DNA of 64,000 nt from Methylocaldum marinum (GCF_003584645.1 NZ_AP017928.1:5903501-5967500); one strand, 5' to 3'; shown: positions 19,001 to 27,072, numbered from the stretch's first letter. Notes: a model not told the origin generated them from the letters alone. Made by a program: numbers and translations.

Positions 19001-19762
19001 GCCTTGGAAATGGGGACGTCCTCGCGCCTGTGCGCCACCTGGAAACCGGGTGATCCCGTCGTATTGATGGGACCCACCGGTGCGCCCACCGAGATACCCC
19101 GGGGCGAAACAGTGCTCCTGCTGGGAGGCGGTCTCGGCAATGCCGTGCTGTTCTCCATAGGCAAGGCTCTTCGCGAGAACGGCAATCGGGTCCTGTATTT
19201 TGCCGGCTACCGTAGCGCCCGGGACCTCTTCAAGGTCAAGGAGATCGAGGATGCCTCCGACGTCATCGTGTGGTCCGTCGACAAGACCAAGGGCGCGAGT
19301 CCCATTGCCACCACGCGGCCGCAGGACAAATCCTTCGTCGGCAACATCGTGGAGGCGATGGTGGCTTACGGCAGCGGTGAACTGGGAGATATTCCCATTC
19401 CGCTCAAAGACGCCGATCGCATCATCGCGATCGGTTCGGACCGCATGATGTCCGCCGTGAAAGCGGCGCGGTTCGGGGCGCTGCAGCCTTATCTGAAGGA
19501 AAACCACGTAGCGATAGGCTCCATCAACTCACCCATGCAATGCATGATGAAAGGCGTGTGTGCCCAGTGCATGTGCAAGCAGAAGGATCCCGAGACCGGC
19601 AAGGAGCGCTTCGTTTACACCTGCTTCAATCAGGATCAGGACCTCGACCAGGTCGATTTCCCGCACCTGAATGCGCGGCTGCGCCAAAACACGACCTTGG
19701 AGAAAGTGTCCAATCTATGGCTCGACTATTTGTTCGAGAGCTACCCCATGTCGGGTGATTGA
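16001..19762 (+). CDS. giant Nfn-like FAD/NAD(P) oxidoreductase, GltD-type fused to FNR-type module
   Basis: This 1253-residue multidomain flavoprotein has: an N-terminal helical domain (about 1-300) of unknown family; a cysteine-rich Fe-S region with CVLCHVRNNDYC near 314 and CNECMKAC near 390; a GltD/NfnB-like FAD-NAD(P) domain starting VLVVGLGPAGYTLAH near 453; then from about 920 a ferredoxin-reductase-like domain (FQPGQFYRVQNF, LLLGGGLGNAVLF) ending in a [2Fe-2S] cysteine cluster (CMMKGVCAQCMC near 1181). The order NfnB-then-NfnA in one chain suggests NAD(P)H-driven, possibly bifurcating, ferredoxin reduction. A sigma-54 promoter and NifA site precede it, so it is probably an electron donor system for nitrogenase. 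The partner acceptor is not shown. Confidence 0.85.
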   Translation: MNLTQRCATVGEPYARRDFTLGIPGFDYRDLYDPDRLRALYEAFDQALEADDPEVYRAYDACRKDTEGKLPATELADALLRTAPYLGRFVARLFNVEAEREAQRSAAAREFESVFTYKNTVVKRVGQRFDAEALASFDLESLTSAPEDLIRAVLGTDTELDPEQALATVAVRLDALAKYYQAKAKGDAGSYGGDAEADTAALRQSLQADPAARERFAAALAETDGSAFVLGLLDVVERWTYAALNHPTIRAKVTDWASLKQPERIAYERLVECHAEPRQGFEVLAGPLDKRRRRDGFALTDLRATERESNYEVDRCVLCHVRNNDYCSKGQRTKEGGFRHNPLDVTQIGCPLEERISEAFALKREGDNIAALAMIVADNPMAPGTGHRICNECMKACVFQRVTEPVNIPQVETNILTDVLFMPYGFEIYSLLTRWNPLNLKRPYALPYNGKKVLVVGLGPAGYTLAHFLLNEGFGVVAIDALKIEPLPEELTGKDAGLPEAVDDFHMLYEDLDKRVLMGFGGVAEYGITVRWDKNFLKVIYLTLARRRNFSMYGGVRLGSTLSIDDAWTLGFDHIAIASGAGKPTMIGLENNLARGIRKASDFLMALQLSGAAKQSSLSNLQVRLPAGVIGGGLTATDAVTELLAYYPVQVEKTLDRYERLVARYGETQVRSRFDGEELSILDEFLTHGRAIRAERWRAEAQGETPDFEPLIRQWGGVTLFYRKGMNDSPAYRQNHEEIIKAMEEGLVFAEGMNPKEAITDDYGYLQAVRFEKLVKRDDGRWVDAGEQPIVPLRTLLVAAGTSPNTIYENEFPGTFKLDGNFFQRFEPAWNEGGSPQMEPKNGWGMPKELVPAPFTSYGNDGKYITYYGDNHPVYAGNVVKAMASAKDGYPYVVKLFEKDLERLDEAAQPERDAELATFQSQLDEQLTAEVVEVKRLTPTIVEITIKAPMAARKFQPGQFYRVQNFESYAPRLDGTSLATEGIALTGAWVDREKGLVGVIALEMGTSSRLCATWKPGDPVVLMGPTGAPTEIPRGETVLLLGGGLGNAVLFSIGKALRENGNRVLYFAGYRSARDLFKVKEIEDASDVIVWSVDKTKGASPIATTRPQDKSFVGNIVEAMVAYGSGELGDIPIPLKDADRIIAIGSDRMMSAVKAARFGALQPYLKENHVAIGSINSPMQCMMKGVCAQCMCKQKDPETGKERFVYTCFNQDQDLDQVDFPHLNARLRQNTTLEKVSNLWLDYLFESYPMSGD

Positions 19763-19794
19763 AGCGGCAAGAGACAAAGAGATTGAGGCAACTC

Positions 19795-20067
19795 ATGTAC
19801 ATCTGTATCTGCAAAGCGGTCACGGAAAGCCAAATTTGCGAAGCGATACGCTCGGGGGCTTGCACGCGCAAGGACATCTCCGCCTGTCTCAAGGCAGGCA
19901 CGGCTTGCGGCAAATGCAATCCCGAGATCCGTAACCTTCTGCGGTCGGTCCGATCGGAAAACGGTGGTGTCACGGCGGTTCGGGCGAATGAGGCGGCTGT
20001 TTACGGAAATAGGGCCGGAGGGAACGGGAGCTTCGCGACTGGCAATTGCCAAGTCGGATTTCGGTAA
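19795..20067 (+). CDS. BFD-like [2Fe-2S] protein
   Basis: This 90-residue protein starts MYICICKAVTESQI and has the four cysteines of bacterioferritin-associated ferredoxin-like domains (CICK, SGACT..ACLKAGTACGKC). The Bfd domain fills residues 1-55; the C-terminal 35 residues are Gly/Asn-rich and extra. ATG 19795 is preceded by GAGGCA. It starts 32 bp after the flavoprotein stop, so both are probably one NifA-controlled operon. It may be a small electron carrier or serve iron release from bacterioferritin. Confidence 0.85.
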   Translation: MYICICKAVTESQICEAIRSGACTRKDISACLKAGTACGKCNPEIRNLLRSVRSENGGVTAVRANEAAVYGNRAGGNGSFATGNCQVGFR

Positions 20068-20348
20068 GAACGGAGTGAATGTTCCGGGGATGACTACGAC
20101 CGGTTGAACGAGCACCGCCCAAGAATCGAGAAAGGTTTGGTATTCGCCATGTTTTGCCGCGGAACGGTTGTTAGGTCGCTGTTTCGCGGTTTTTTTTTGT
20201 CAGCATAAGCCGATTTGTATTGTTTCCATAGAAAGGCGTTATGCTAAAAACATGAAGCGATTATTTCCTAAAAGTGGTTGAAAATAGCCAACACAATCCC
20301 GAAGTTTTGGTTATGATTATTTCCGTAATTTAAATTATGGTGGTGGTT

Positions 20349-20555
20349 ATGCATATTTTGTTGCTTCTTGGGATAGTCCCATTCGTTCTACTGTTTGCGG
20401 CAATAAGCTTCTTCGTCTTGATGCTGGTGGCATCTGCCGTGGTCGAATTCCCGCTGATCGTGCTGCCCTTGATTCTCGGTGTAGGTCTCTGGAAAGCGCG
20501 CAAGATGCTGCCGAATTCGAGCAAGAAGCAGAACACCTTATGCGAGCAGATGTAA
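20349..20555 (+). CDS. small two-helix membrane protein
   Basis: A 68-residue very hydrophobic protein has two predicted membrane segments (ILLLLGIVPFVLLFAAISFF and the FPLIVLPLILGVGLW stretch) and a basic C-terminus (KARKMLPNSSKKQ). ATG 20349 is chosen because GGTGGT precedes it closely; ATG 20337 is in frame but lacks a ribosome site. A strong terminator 25 bp after the stop supports a real short transcription unit. Family not recognised. Confidence 0.55.
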   Translation: MHILLLLGIVPFVLLFAAISFFVLMLVASAVVEFPLIVLPLILGVGLWKARKMLPNSSKKQNTLCEQM

Positions 20556-20579
20556 GCTTTCGGTCGCGCTCGACCTTGG

Positions 20580-20616
20580 ACAAATCCCAGTCCTTTCGGC
20601 TGGGATTTGTTGTTTT
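20580..20616 (+). terminator. intrinsic terminator
   Basis: An 11-bp stem (ACAAATCCCAG / CTGGGATTTGT) with a 9-base loop is followed by TGTTTT on the plus strand. It closes the small membrane protein transcript. Confidence 0.85.
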
Positions 20617-20636
20617 AGCGACTCGAAAAAAGCTGT

Positions 20637-20652
20637 TGTAGCATTTCAAACA
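20637..20652. promoter_or_regulatory. NifA upstream activator site, DUF364 operon
   Basis: TGTAGCATTTCAAACA fits TGT-N10-ACA. It is only 44 bp from the sigma-54 element, closer than the usual distance, so its use is less certain. Confidence 0.55.
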
Positions 20653-20696
20653 TGCGAGAAAGACGTGTGTTTATTTCAGAATCAATAAGATAAAAA

Positions 20697-20712
20697 TGGC
20701 ATTGCCATTGCT
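20697..20712 (+). promoter_or_regulatory. sigma-54 promoter of the DUF364 operon
   Basis: TGGCATTGCCATTGCT has GG-N10-GC spacing and a good -12 box. The predicted start is near 20723. It shows that the ATG at 20696 cannot be the gene start. Confidence 0.8.
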
Positions 20713-20878
20713 TGATCGATGCTGGATCAACGCCTACGAGACGGAGCATGATATCGCGCGAAAAACCCAAAACTCGTTTTCAGATACCCGCTGCCCCGGA
20801 CAGCGGCAAGCGGAACGCCGGAACGACGTCTTGCGCAGGCGTCCGTCCACGTCTCGGTTGAATCTTGGAGTATCCCTC

Positions 20879-21256
20879 ATGGAAACGATCGAACCGATGG
20901 TACAAGCCCATCTCGCTTTGGGCGAAACGATTTGCGCGCGGCTGATCTCGGAAATTTACGAGCTTGGATTCCTGCCCGAACAAATCGCCATGAAGCCGGT
21001 TTATAGTGAAGCCAGCTTCGAAGCCAGCCGCGATCCTTTCAGCGGAAAAGACACCTTATGCGCTTACTGGCGCAGTCCCAAAGGACATCGGGTCGGTGAA
21101 ATGAAATTCCACGCCGACGGAACCTTCTTCGCAGAATACGACGTCGTTCTGCCGCATCCGAAAGACCTGCGCTGGTTCGTGGAAGGTGTGGTGGCTTGGG
21201 GGCGCGAAGACGTCATCAAATCGGAAGCCAAACTGTTACCCGCGCTCGGCGAGTAA
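20879..21256 (+). CDS. conserved protein of unknown function, nif-regulated
   Basis: This 125-residue soluble protein begins METIEPMVQAHLALGETICARLI. A mixed alpha/beta fold is likely (helical N-terminus, then CAYWRSPKGHRVGEMKFHADGTFFAEYDV strands). ATG 20879 is preceded by TTGGAG at good spacing; the longer frame runs into the promoter. It is the first gene of a sigma-54 operon with the DUF364 gene. I do not recognise the family; it may be a chaperone-like or metal-related nif accessory protein. Confidence 0.7.
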   Translation: METIEPMVQAHLALGETICARLISEIYELGFLPEQIAMKPVYSEASFEASRDPFSGKDTLCAYWRSPKGHRVGEMKFHADGTFFAEYDVVLPHPKDLRWFVEGVVAWGREDVIKSEAKLLPALGE

Positions 21257-21418
21257 AATCGTCCGGGATGACCGGTAGGTTCCGGGTCCGGTATGATCCC
21301 CGAATCCGTTTCCCGGAAGTCTTATTCCCTTTCATGGGCCGACGCCGGCGGTTTCAGATGATGCCCGGCAGGTGCCGCCTGTGCCGGCGGACACCGTAGC
21401 GGGCGTAATGGGCACACC

Positions 21419-22393
21419 ATGAGCGATCCATACGAAATCTACGACTTATTACAGGATTATGCCGCGGGACCGGCTCACGTGCGGGAGGTCTTGATCGGCC
21501 TGGTGTGGACCTATTGCGAAGCGGAATCCCTTGGATTGGCGATGAGCCCGGGGGTACCCACCCGGACCCTGCCATGGGCCGGCACGCTGAGCGGAAAATC
21601 CATCACCGAACTCGCCGCCTGGGTGCGCGACTTCGACCCTTACCGCGCCACGATCGGCATGGCGGCCGTTAACGCCGGTATCAATCGCCAGCAGCTTCCG
21701 GCCCCCGGCGTTACACTCATGCCCCGGCCTGAAAGCGGAAATAATCTTGCCGTTTTCGAACACTTCCTGCCCGAAATAAAAGGGCGACGCGTGGGCGTTA
21801 TCGGCCGTTATCCGGGGCTTGACCGATTTGCCGTCGAGCACGGGCTGGATCTGACCATATTGGAGCGCCAGCCGGCGGCGGGCGATTTCCCCGACGCAGC
21901 CTGCGAGTATCTACTGCCCGGGGCGGAGTGGGTATTCATCACCGCGACATCGATACCCAACAAGACTTTCCCGCGCTTGGCCGAATTGTCCCGCAATGCC
22001 GTCAGCGTGCTGATGGGGCCGACCACGCCCTGGCTGCCCGATTTATACCATTTCGGCATCGATTATCTTGCCGGCGTAGAAATTTCGGACAGCGAGGCTC
22101 TTCGCCGAACCGTGGCCGAAGGCGGCGGCGTGAGGATCTTCGATACCGGCGTACGTTACCGCATTGCGGCGCTCACGCCGAATGCCGCACAGGATTGGAC
22201 GCGGCAGCTCATTGCAAGCACGGTTCAGGAAAAGGAAGGTCTCAAACGCGATATGGCGGCCTGGTACGACGCGGGCAATTCCCGGCGTTTTCCCCATTAT
22301 GATCGTCTTGAGGCCGCCAATACCCGCTTGTCGAGGCTGGATACCTGTTTCAAGCGACTCTGGGACGAACATCACGGAACAGGCGCGTCATAG
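21419..22393 (+). CDS. DUF364 / DUF4213 putative heavy-metal chelation protein
   Basis: This 324-residue protein has an N-terminal DUF4213-like part and a central DUF364 domain (RRVGVIGRYPGLDRFA, the EWVFITATSIPNKTFPRL segment, VLMGPTTPWLPDLYHFGIDYLAGVEI). DUF364 proteins have an enolase-N-like plus Rossmann-like fold with a suspected metal-chelating cleft and are found near nif and molybdenum genes. The C-terminal about 60 residues are an additional helical, charged segment. Co-regulation with nif suggests a role in molybdenum or iron handling; no reaction has been established. Confidence 0.85.
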   Translation: MSDPYEIYDLLQDYAAGPAHVREVLIGLVWTYCEAESLGLAMSPGVPTRTLPWAGTLSGKSITELAAWVRDFDPYRATIGMAAVNAGINRQQLPAPGVTLMPRPESGNNLAVFEHFLPEIKGRRVGVIGRYPGLDRFAVEHGLDLTILERQPAAGDFPDAACEYLLPGAEWVFITATSIPNKTFPRLAELSRNAVSVLMGPTTPWLPDLYHFGIDYLAGVEISDSEALRRTVAEGGGVRIFDTGVRYRIAALTPNAAQDWTRQLIASTVQEKEGLKRDMAAWYDAGNSRRFPHYDRLEAANTRLSRLDTCFKRLWDEHHGTGAS

Positions 22394-23082
22394 GAAGCGG
22401 TTCGGAAGCCATTTCCGCCTCAGTCCGCAGCGCCGCGCCATCCGACCGGGCAGCCTGCACCCGGATACATCCAAGTACCGCTCATAAGCTTATTCCCTCC
22501 GAATTTGTCGGAATTTTCCACCACGACATTTGCCGTACGATTTCTGAGAAATTCACTTTCCAAACCGGGATTCCTCGGTTCCCGACAATCCGCCTTTCCA
22601 CCGAAGCGCGGCGCTTTACGCGTACGAATGTCGGCCAGACCGTAATACTTTTGCGACCGAGCTGATGTGTTGGGATTATCTCATTTACTCATGGTCAAGA
22701 AAGTAAAGCCACAAGAGCTCCCTCCCCCTCTGGGAGAGGGTTGGGGTGAGGGCGATTCGAATAGGACTTTACTTTCTTTACGTGCTGTAAGAACAAAGAC
22801 CTACGCTATTTGGTTCAATAATGACCGGGCTTCGGTTTCGACAAGTGAATACTAGACTGGGCAATTTTTGTTCTTGGGTTTAATCTGTAAACTTCCCGGA
22901 TATTTCGTAAGGGATTCGATACTCCGAGTCCGCGGCTCACGGCGAGAATGTCCGGGAAATAAAGGCATGAAACATAACAAACCGTCCGGTCCGGGCGGCG
23001 ACTTTTTTCAGCGGCGACCGTATGCCGAAACGTGCCGGTCCGGAAATAACATAAGCAACAATTAAGATGGGAGGAGGTAATC
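22394..23082. other. intergenic region with a MITE-like repeat
   Basis: No gene is seen. Bases 22697-22778 hold a short inverted-repeat element (annotated separately). The last 100 bases contain GC-rich inverted sequence (CCGGTCCGGGCGG) and an excellent ribosome site, GGGAGGAGGT, for the gene at 23083; no sigma-54 element was found there. Confidence 0.5.
22697..22778. repeat. 82-bp MITE-like element with 12-bp terminal inverted repeats
   Basis: AAGAAAGTAAAG at the left end is exactly inverted as CTTTACTTTCTT at the right end. The interior carries the dispersed CTCTGGGAGAGGGTTGGGGTGAGGG hairpin. A longer copy with the same ends is at 35332-35566 and a half copy at about 61430-61502. Confidence 0.7.
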
Positions 23083-23580
23083 GTGAAGCAATCCGAGCTG
23101 AGTGAGTTCTTTCAAAGTCTGGCGGGCGACGAGTTTCGGCTGGCATTGATCGTCGCCGCCGCGGTCGTCGTGCTGTCAATCATTGTCATCGTGTACTTGC
23201 TTCTCCGGAAAAGCGAAAAACGCGGCAGCGTTGCGGAAGACGGGGCGGCCGATGTTCCGGAGGTTCCGGCCAACGCGAAGTCTTCGGAGCCATCGCCGAA
23301 GGCATCCGCGAACACAATGCGGATGGCTGTTCCGAAGGCCTCGGTGGCAATACCCCCGCGTCTTGCCATTCCCGAAGATTCGGTGCTCAGGCGGCATTAC
23401 ATGAGTCACGTCAGATACATGATCGAGACGATTACTTTTCCGTGCCCGACCGATTGCATGCTGCGCCGTCATTACGAGCATCTGATCAGCAGCCGGCTAG
23501 AGGATTGCCTGAGCGACGAGGCGCAAATGAACAGGTTGATTTCGAGTTACGAGGAACATAGGCGGAATGGCGGGAGCTAG
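23083..23580 (+). CDS. single-pass membrane protein with cytoplasmic helical domain
   Basis: This 165-residue protein has a membrane segment at about 18-41 (LALIVAAAVVVLSIIVIVYLLL), a Pro/Ala-rich linker, and a C-terminal domain with two similar units, SVLRRHYMSHVRYMIE and CMLRRHYEHLISSRLE. The start is GTG 23083, fixed by the strong GGGAGGAGGT site 7 bases upstream. Family not recognised. It lies between the DUF364 operon and convergent nifA, so a nif link is possible but unproven. Confidence 0.7.
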   Translation: MKQSELSEFFQSLAGDEFRLALIVAAAVVVLSIIVIVYLLLRKSEKRGSVAEDGAADVPEVPANAKSSEPSPKASANTMRMAVPKASVAIPPRLAIPEDSVLRRHYMSHVRYMIETITFPCPTDCMLRRHYEHLISSRLEDCLSDEAQMNRLISSYEEHRRNGGS

Positions 23581-23582
23581 AG

Positions 23583-23700
23583 AAACCCCGCGAGTCGGCA
23601 AAGGATTGCCGACCTACAAATGCTCGCAAGGTCGGGAATCCTTCCCAATCGCAAACGGCGTCTTCGGGAGCGTCGAAGCCGCCCTTCCCATCGTATCCTG
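23583..23700. repeat. dispersed palindromic repeats, including one unit of the 36-kb tandem repeat
   Basis: GTCGGCAAAGGATTGCCGACCTAC at 23595 belongs to the palindrome family amplified at 27.8-28.1 kb and present at 30.67 and 58.4 kb. Bases 23640-23690 (CAATCGCAAACGGCGTCTTC type) are an inverted single copy of the 42-bp unit that is tandemly repeated at 35989-36215. Confidence 0.65.
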
Positions 23701-23799
23701 AGCCGAGCCGAAGGGGTAGGCGCTGCTGGCCCAATAGCCTGCGGCCGTTCCGGCGCGCTGTAAACCGGTCGAGCCAGGCGCGCAATCGGCCAAATCCGC

Positions 23800-25350
23800 C
23801 TAAATCCGCTTCATCTTGATGTTGAGCGTCCGTACCCGGTAGGCGATCTGCCGGGGTGTCATATTCAGCAGGCGGGCAGCCTTGGCTTGCACCCAGCCGG
23901 TCTGCTCGAGCGCAGCGATGACCTGCTCTCTTTCATCCATTCCGTCGAGATTGAACTCCGGCTTTTTGACGACAGGCCCGGCAACCGAAATGTCATCGTC
24001 CTCCATGCCGGTCATGGCGATGACGTCGCGATCGATGATCCCGTCCGGGCTCATGATGGCCGCCCGTTCCAGGCAGTTTTCCAGTTCCCTGACGTTGCCC
24101 GGCCAGTCGTGGCGCATCAGGAGCCGGATGGCGCTTTCCTTGATGATCAGCGGTCTGCCGCCCTGTTGCCGGGAGATACGCTTGAGCAGGAAGTCCGCGA
24201 GATCCGGAATGTCCTCCAGCCGCTCCCGCAGCGCCGGCATGAATATCGGCATCACGTTGAGGCGGTAGTAGAGGTCTTCCCGAAACCGGCCGGACTCGAC
24301 TTCCTCTTCCAGGTTGCGGTTGGTGGCGGCGATGATGCGCACCTGCACCTTGAGCGTCTGGGTACCGCCGACCCGGTCGAATTCCCCTTCCTGGATGATG
24401 CGAAGGAGCTTGGCCTGGAACGTAGGCGAGGTTTCACCGATCTCGTCCAGAAAGATCGTGCCGTGGTTGGCGAGTTCGAAGCGCCCCTTGCGCTGGTTGA
24501 TGGCCCCGGAAAACGCGCCTTTCTCGTGGCCGAATAGCTCCGATTCCAGCAGGTTGTCCGGGAGGGCCGCGCAATTGAGCTTGACGAAAGGGCCGCCGGC
24601 GCAGGCCGAGTTGTAATGAATGGCGTTGGCGATCGCCTCCTTGCCGGTACCGGATTCGCCGCGAATCAGCACCGTCGTGTTCCACTTCGCGACCTGCCTG
24701 ACCAACTCGAAAACCCGCAGCATGGCCGCGGTGCGTCCGACGATATTGTCGAAACCGTAATTCCGGCGGAGGCTTTGTTTCAATTGGTCGCGCTCGGCAA
24801 CCAGATCGAGCTGCTTCTGTTCCATGATGCGCAGAAGGCCGACGCTTTGCGCGGTCAGGTTGGCGACCATTTCCAAAAACCGGGCGCGCGTGTCGAGCAG
24901 TTTCGCGTCCGCGGGCTGGGCCGCCAATACACCGACCACTTCATCATCGTCATCGTCATCGTCTTCGCCGGTGCGGATCGGCGATCCGATGAACGGCAGG
25001 GCCGGATCGTACAGGCCCAGCTTGCCCACAAACCGGGGATCGTCGGCGATGCGCTCCACGACGATGGTGCGGCCTGCGTCGAGAATCGTGCCGATCAGGC
25101 CCTCGCCCGGCTCGTAGCGGACCGGCCTGCCGGCCTCGACGCCGTCTTTGCCCAACATGGCACACACCGCCAGAGCATCGCCGTCTTGCTCCCTGAGCGC
25201 CAGCATTCCGCAGCGCATGTCGGCGCACTCCTGCAAAATTTCCAAGATGGCTTCCAGTTTCGCTCTCAGCTCCAAGGGTCGGTTGAGCACCTGGCTCACC
25301 TGATAGAGAGCTTCCAGTTCGCGCTCAATCAATTGAGTACGGTCATCCAT
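23800..25350 (-). CDS. nifA: nitrogen fixation transcriptional activator NifA
   Basis: This 516-residue sigma-54 enhancer-binding protein has an N-terminal GAF domain (about 25-175), a central AAA+ domain with Walker A GESGTGKE (231-238), the sigma-54-contact loop GAFSGA (278-283) and Walker B TIFLDEIGE (298-306), and a C-terminal Fis-type helix-turn-helix (WVQAKAARLLNMTPRQIAYRV) that would read TGT-N10-ACA sites. The loop has Ser in place of the usual Thr of GAFTGA. An uninterrupted Asp run (EDDDDDDDE, about 129-137) interrupts the GAF domain. It overlaps nifL by 8 bases, so NifL and NifA are co-translated. Confidence 0.96.
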   Translation of the reverse strand: MDDRTQLIERELEALYQVSQVLNRPLELRAKLEAILEILQECADMRCGMLALREQDGDALAVCAMLGKDGVEAGRPVRYEPGEGLIGTILDAGRTIVVERIADDPRFVGKLGLYDPALPFIGSPIRTGEDDDDDDDEVVGVLAAQPADAKLLDTRARFLEMVANLTAQSVGLLRIMEQKQLDLVAERDQLKQSLRRNYGFDNIVGRTAAMLRVFELVRQVAKWNTTVLIRGESGTGKEAIANAIHYNSACAGGPFVKLNCAALPDNLLESELFGHEKGAFSGAINQRKGRFELANHGTIFLDEIGETSPTFQAKLLRIIQEGEFDRVGGTQTLKVQVRIIAATNRNLEEEVESGRFREDLYYRLNVMPIFMPALRERLEDIPDLADFLLKRISRQQGGRPLIIKESAIRLLMRHDWPGNVRELENCLERAAIMSPDGIIDRDVIAMTGMEDDDISVAGPVVKKPEFNLDGMDEREQVIAALEQTGWVQAKAARLLNMTPRQIAYRVRTLNIKMKRI

Positions 25351-26938
25351 GATCGGAAACCTTTTCCGGGATAAATATCGTGTTGTGGATATTGAACTGG
25401 ATACGCACTCGGCATCCCTCGCGATAGTTCGGATCGATCCGTATCAGACCAAGGTGTTGATTGATGACTTCCTGGGCCATGGTCAAACCGGTACCGGAAT
25501 GACCCCCGTGGCCGTCGTTCTTGGTGGAGAAAAATGGCTCGAAGACCTTGACGCGCAACTCGTCCGGAATGCCCGGACCGGTATCCTCGATGGAAACGTG
25601 CAGCAAGTGCTGGTCGCACCAGGTCGAGATGCGCAGTTCGCGGGTCACGATGCCGCTCTGATTCATCGCCTCGATGGCATTTTCGATGATTTGCTTGAAC
25701 ATGGTGCGCAGGTGGCTTTCCCGGCCCATCAAGGCGGGCAGAACCGGGGTCGGTTTCCAGTCGACGACGATACCGCAGGCGAGAAGCCGCTCGGTCAGCA
25801 GCACGATGGTTTCATGCAGCAACTGGTTCAGATTGACCGGCGTCATGGCCGAGTTATTGTGTTCCGGTATGCACCTTTTCATTAAGGCCACCGAATGTTC
25901 GCCGGCGGATCGAATCTGATCCAGAATGTCGACCAGTGAAACACTGCGCGCATCCAGCCCCCGCCGCGTCAACATGGTCTTGGCCGCCTTGAGCAGATTG
26001 ATCGGACCCTGAATATGGTGAATGGCGCCGGAGAGCGTTTCGCGCAAGCGCTGAATTTTTTCTTCTTCCGCCATCAGCGCCTTGAGTGCATTAATGCGAA
26101 TCTCCTCGGCCTGCCTTTTCTGCTGGGTGATGTCGGTCATGGTCAGTAGCAGATAGGTTTGGGCGTTTTCGTTGAAGAACGCCTCGACGCGGTCGTCTTC
26201 CAGGCAGAACCAGCTCCCGGCGCAGGCATACCAGCGCGGTGCGTAGTGTCCGCCGCGGTCGAATCGGACCTCGCGATTGTGAAAGCCGGATTTCCGTTGT
26301 TTCATTCGCTCCCACTCTTCCGCCATATCGTCCCGTAGGATATCGATGAACGTCCGTGCAGGGTCCACGAGGCCGAGATCGCCCGACAAGGTCTTGTACA
26401 TCTGGTTGTCCAGCACCACGTTGTCGGCTTCATCCAAAAGGACGGTCGCAACCGGAATCGAGTCGACCACCGTCTCGATCAGCACTTTTTGCTGAGTGAC
26501 CTGCTGCTCCAGCCGGTACATCTCGGTGATGTCCCGGTGCATGCCGATGTAATGGGTGGTCTCGTTCCGCTCGCTCAAAATCGGCGCGATGGTCAGGTCG
26601 GCCAGGTAGCGCCGGCCGTCCTTGTGGCGGTTGAGCAGATAGCCGTGCCAGGTCTGCTGCGACTGGATACGGCGCCAAAGCTCCTCGTATACGGATTTCG
26701 GCGTGTTCTTGTCGGACAGCATGGATTCATTGCGGCCGATGCTCTCTTCTGGTGCATACCCCGTAACCCGCGTGAAAGCTTTGTTCACATACAGGATATT
26801 GGCCTTGCCATCCGTGATCGAGATCGCCACCGGAGCTTGCTCCACGGTTTCCGCGAATAGAGCAAGCATACCGTTTTCAACGGGCAAGGCCTCTCCGGGC
26901 GGCTTTGATGCCGGCTTATCGGTAGGATGTTTGGACAC
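25343..26938 (-). CDS. nifL: NifA antagonist, redox/nitrogen sensor NifL
   Basis: This 531-residue sensor has PAS1 (about 24-140; flavin-binding in the family), PAS2 (about 140-260), a helical H-like region (IHHIQGPINLLKAAKTML) and a C-terminal GHKL nucleotide-binding domain (IIENAIEAMNQSG, EDTGPGIPDELR, GHSGTGLTMAQEV). NifL sequesters NifA when oxygen or fixed nitrogen is present. A GTG at 26980 gives a longer frame but lies inside the sigma-54 promoter. The GTG at 26938, preceded by AAAGAGG, is chosen; its protein would begin (M)SKHPTDKPAS. Confidence 0.95.
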   Translation of the reverse strand: MSKHPTDKPASKPPGEALPVENGMLALFAETVEQAPVAISITDGKANILYVNKAFTRVTGYAPEESIGRNESMLSDKNTPKSVYEELWRRIQSQQTWHGYLLNRHKDGRRYLADLTIAPILSERNETTHYIGMHRDITEMYRLEQQVTQQKVLIETVVDSIPVATVLLDEADNVVLDNQMYKTLSGDLGLVDPARTFIDILRDDMAEEWERMKQRKSGFHNREVRFDRGGHYAPRWYACAGSWFCLEDDRVEAFFNENAQTYLLLTMTDITQQKRQAEEIRINALKALMAEEEKIQRLRETLSGAIHHIQGPINLLKAAKTMLTRRGLDARSVSLVDILDQIRSAGEHSVALMKRCIPEHNNSAMTPVNLNQLLHETIVLLTERLLACGIVVDWKPTPVLPALMGRESHLRTMFKQIIENAIEAMNQSGIVTRELRISTWCDQHLLHVSIEDTGPGIPDELRVKVFEPFFSTKNDGHGGHSGTGLTMAQEVINQHLGLIRIDPNYREGCRVRIQFNIHNTIFIPEKVSDHG

Positions 26939-26970
26939 GAGAGCCTCTTTGGTGCATTTTTGGTTGGTCG

Positions 26971-26986
26971 AGCAAGACACATGCCA
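26971..26986 (-). promoter_or_regulatory. sigma-54 promoter of nifLA
   Basis: On the minus strand TGGCATGTGTCTTGCT is a near-consensus -24/-12 element with GG-N10-GC spacing. The predicted start is near 26960, giving a 22-base leader before the GTG of nifL. It implies that nifLA is itself under sigma-54 control, possibly autogenous. Confidence 0.85.
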
Positions 26987-27072
26987 TGTGCCGGGGTTCG
27001 TCCCGAGAGCCTTGCTGGTTTTTGGGTTGCGCGCTTAACGCGGTCAATGCTTCGAAGTTTTCTGCACCGTTT

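Noticed and set aside
20696-20878. Upstream extension of the 125-residue nif-regulated protein
   Set aside because: Its ATG is part of the sigma-54 promoter; a good ribosome site precedes ATG 20879.
26939-26980. Extension of nifL to GTG 26980
   Set aside because: The codon lies within the sigma-54 -12/-24 element, upstream of the predicted transcription start.
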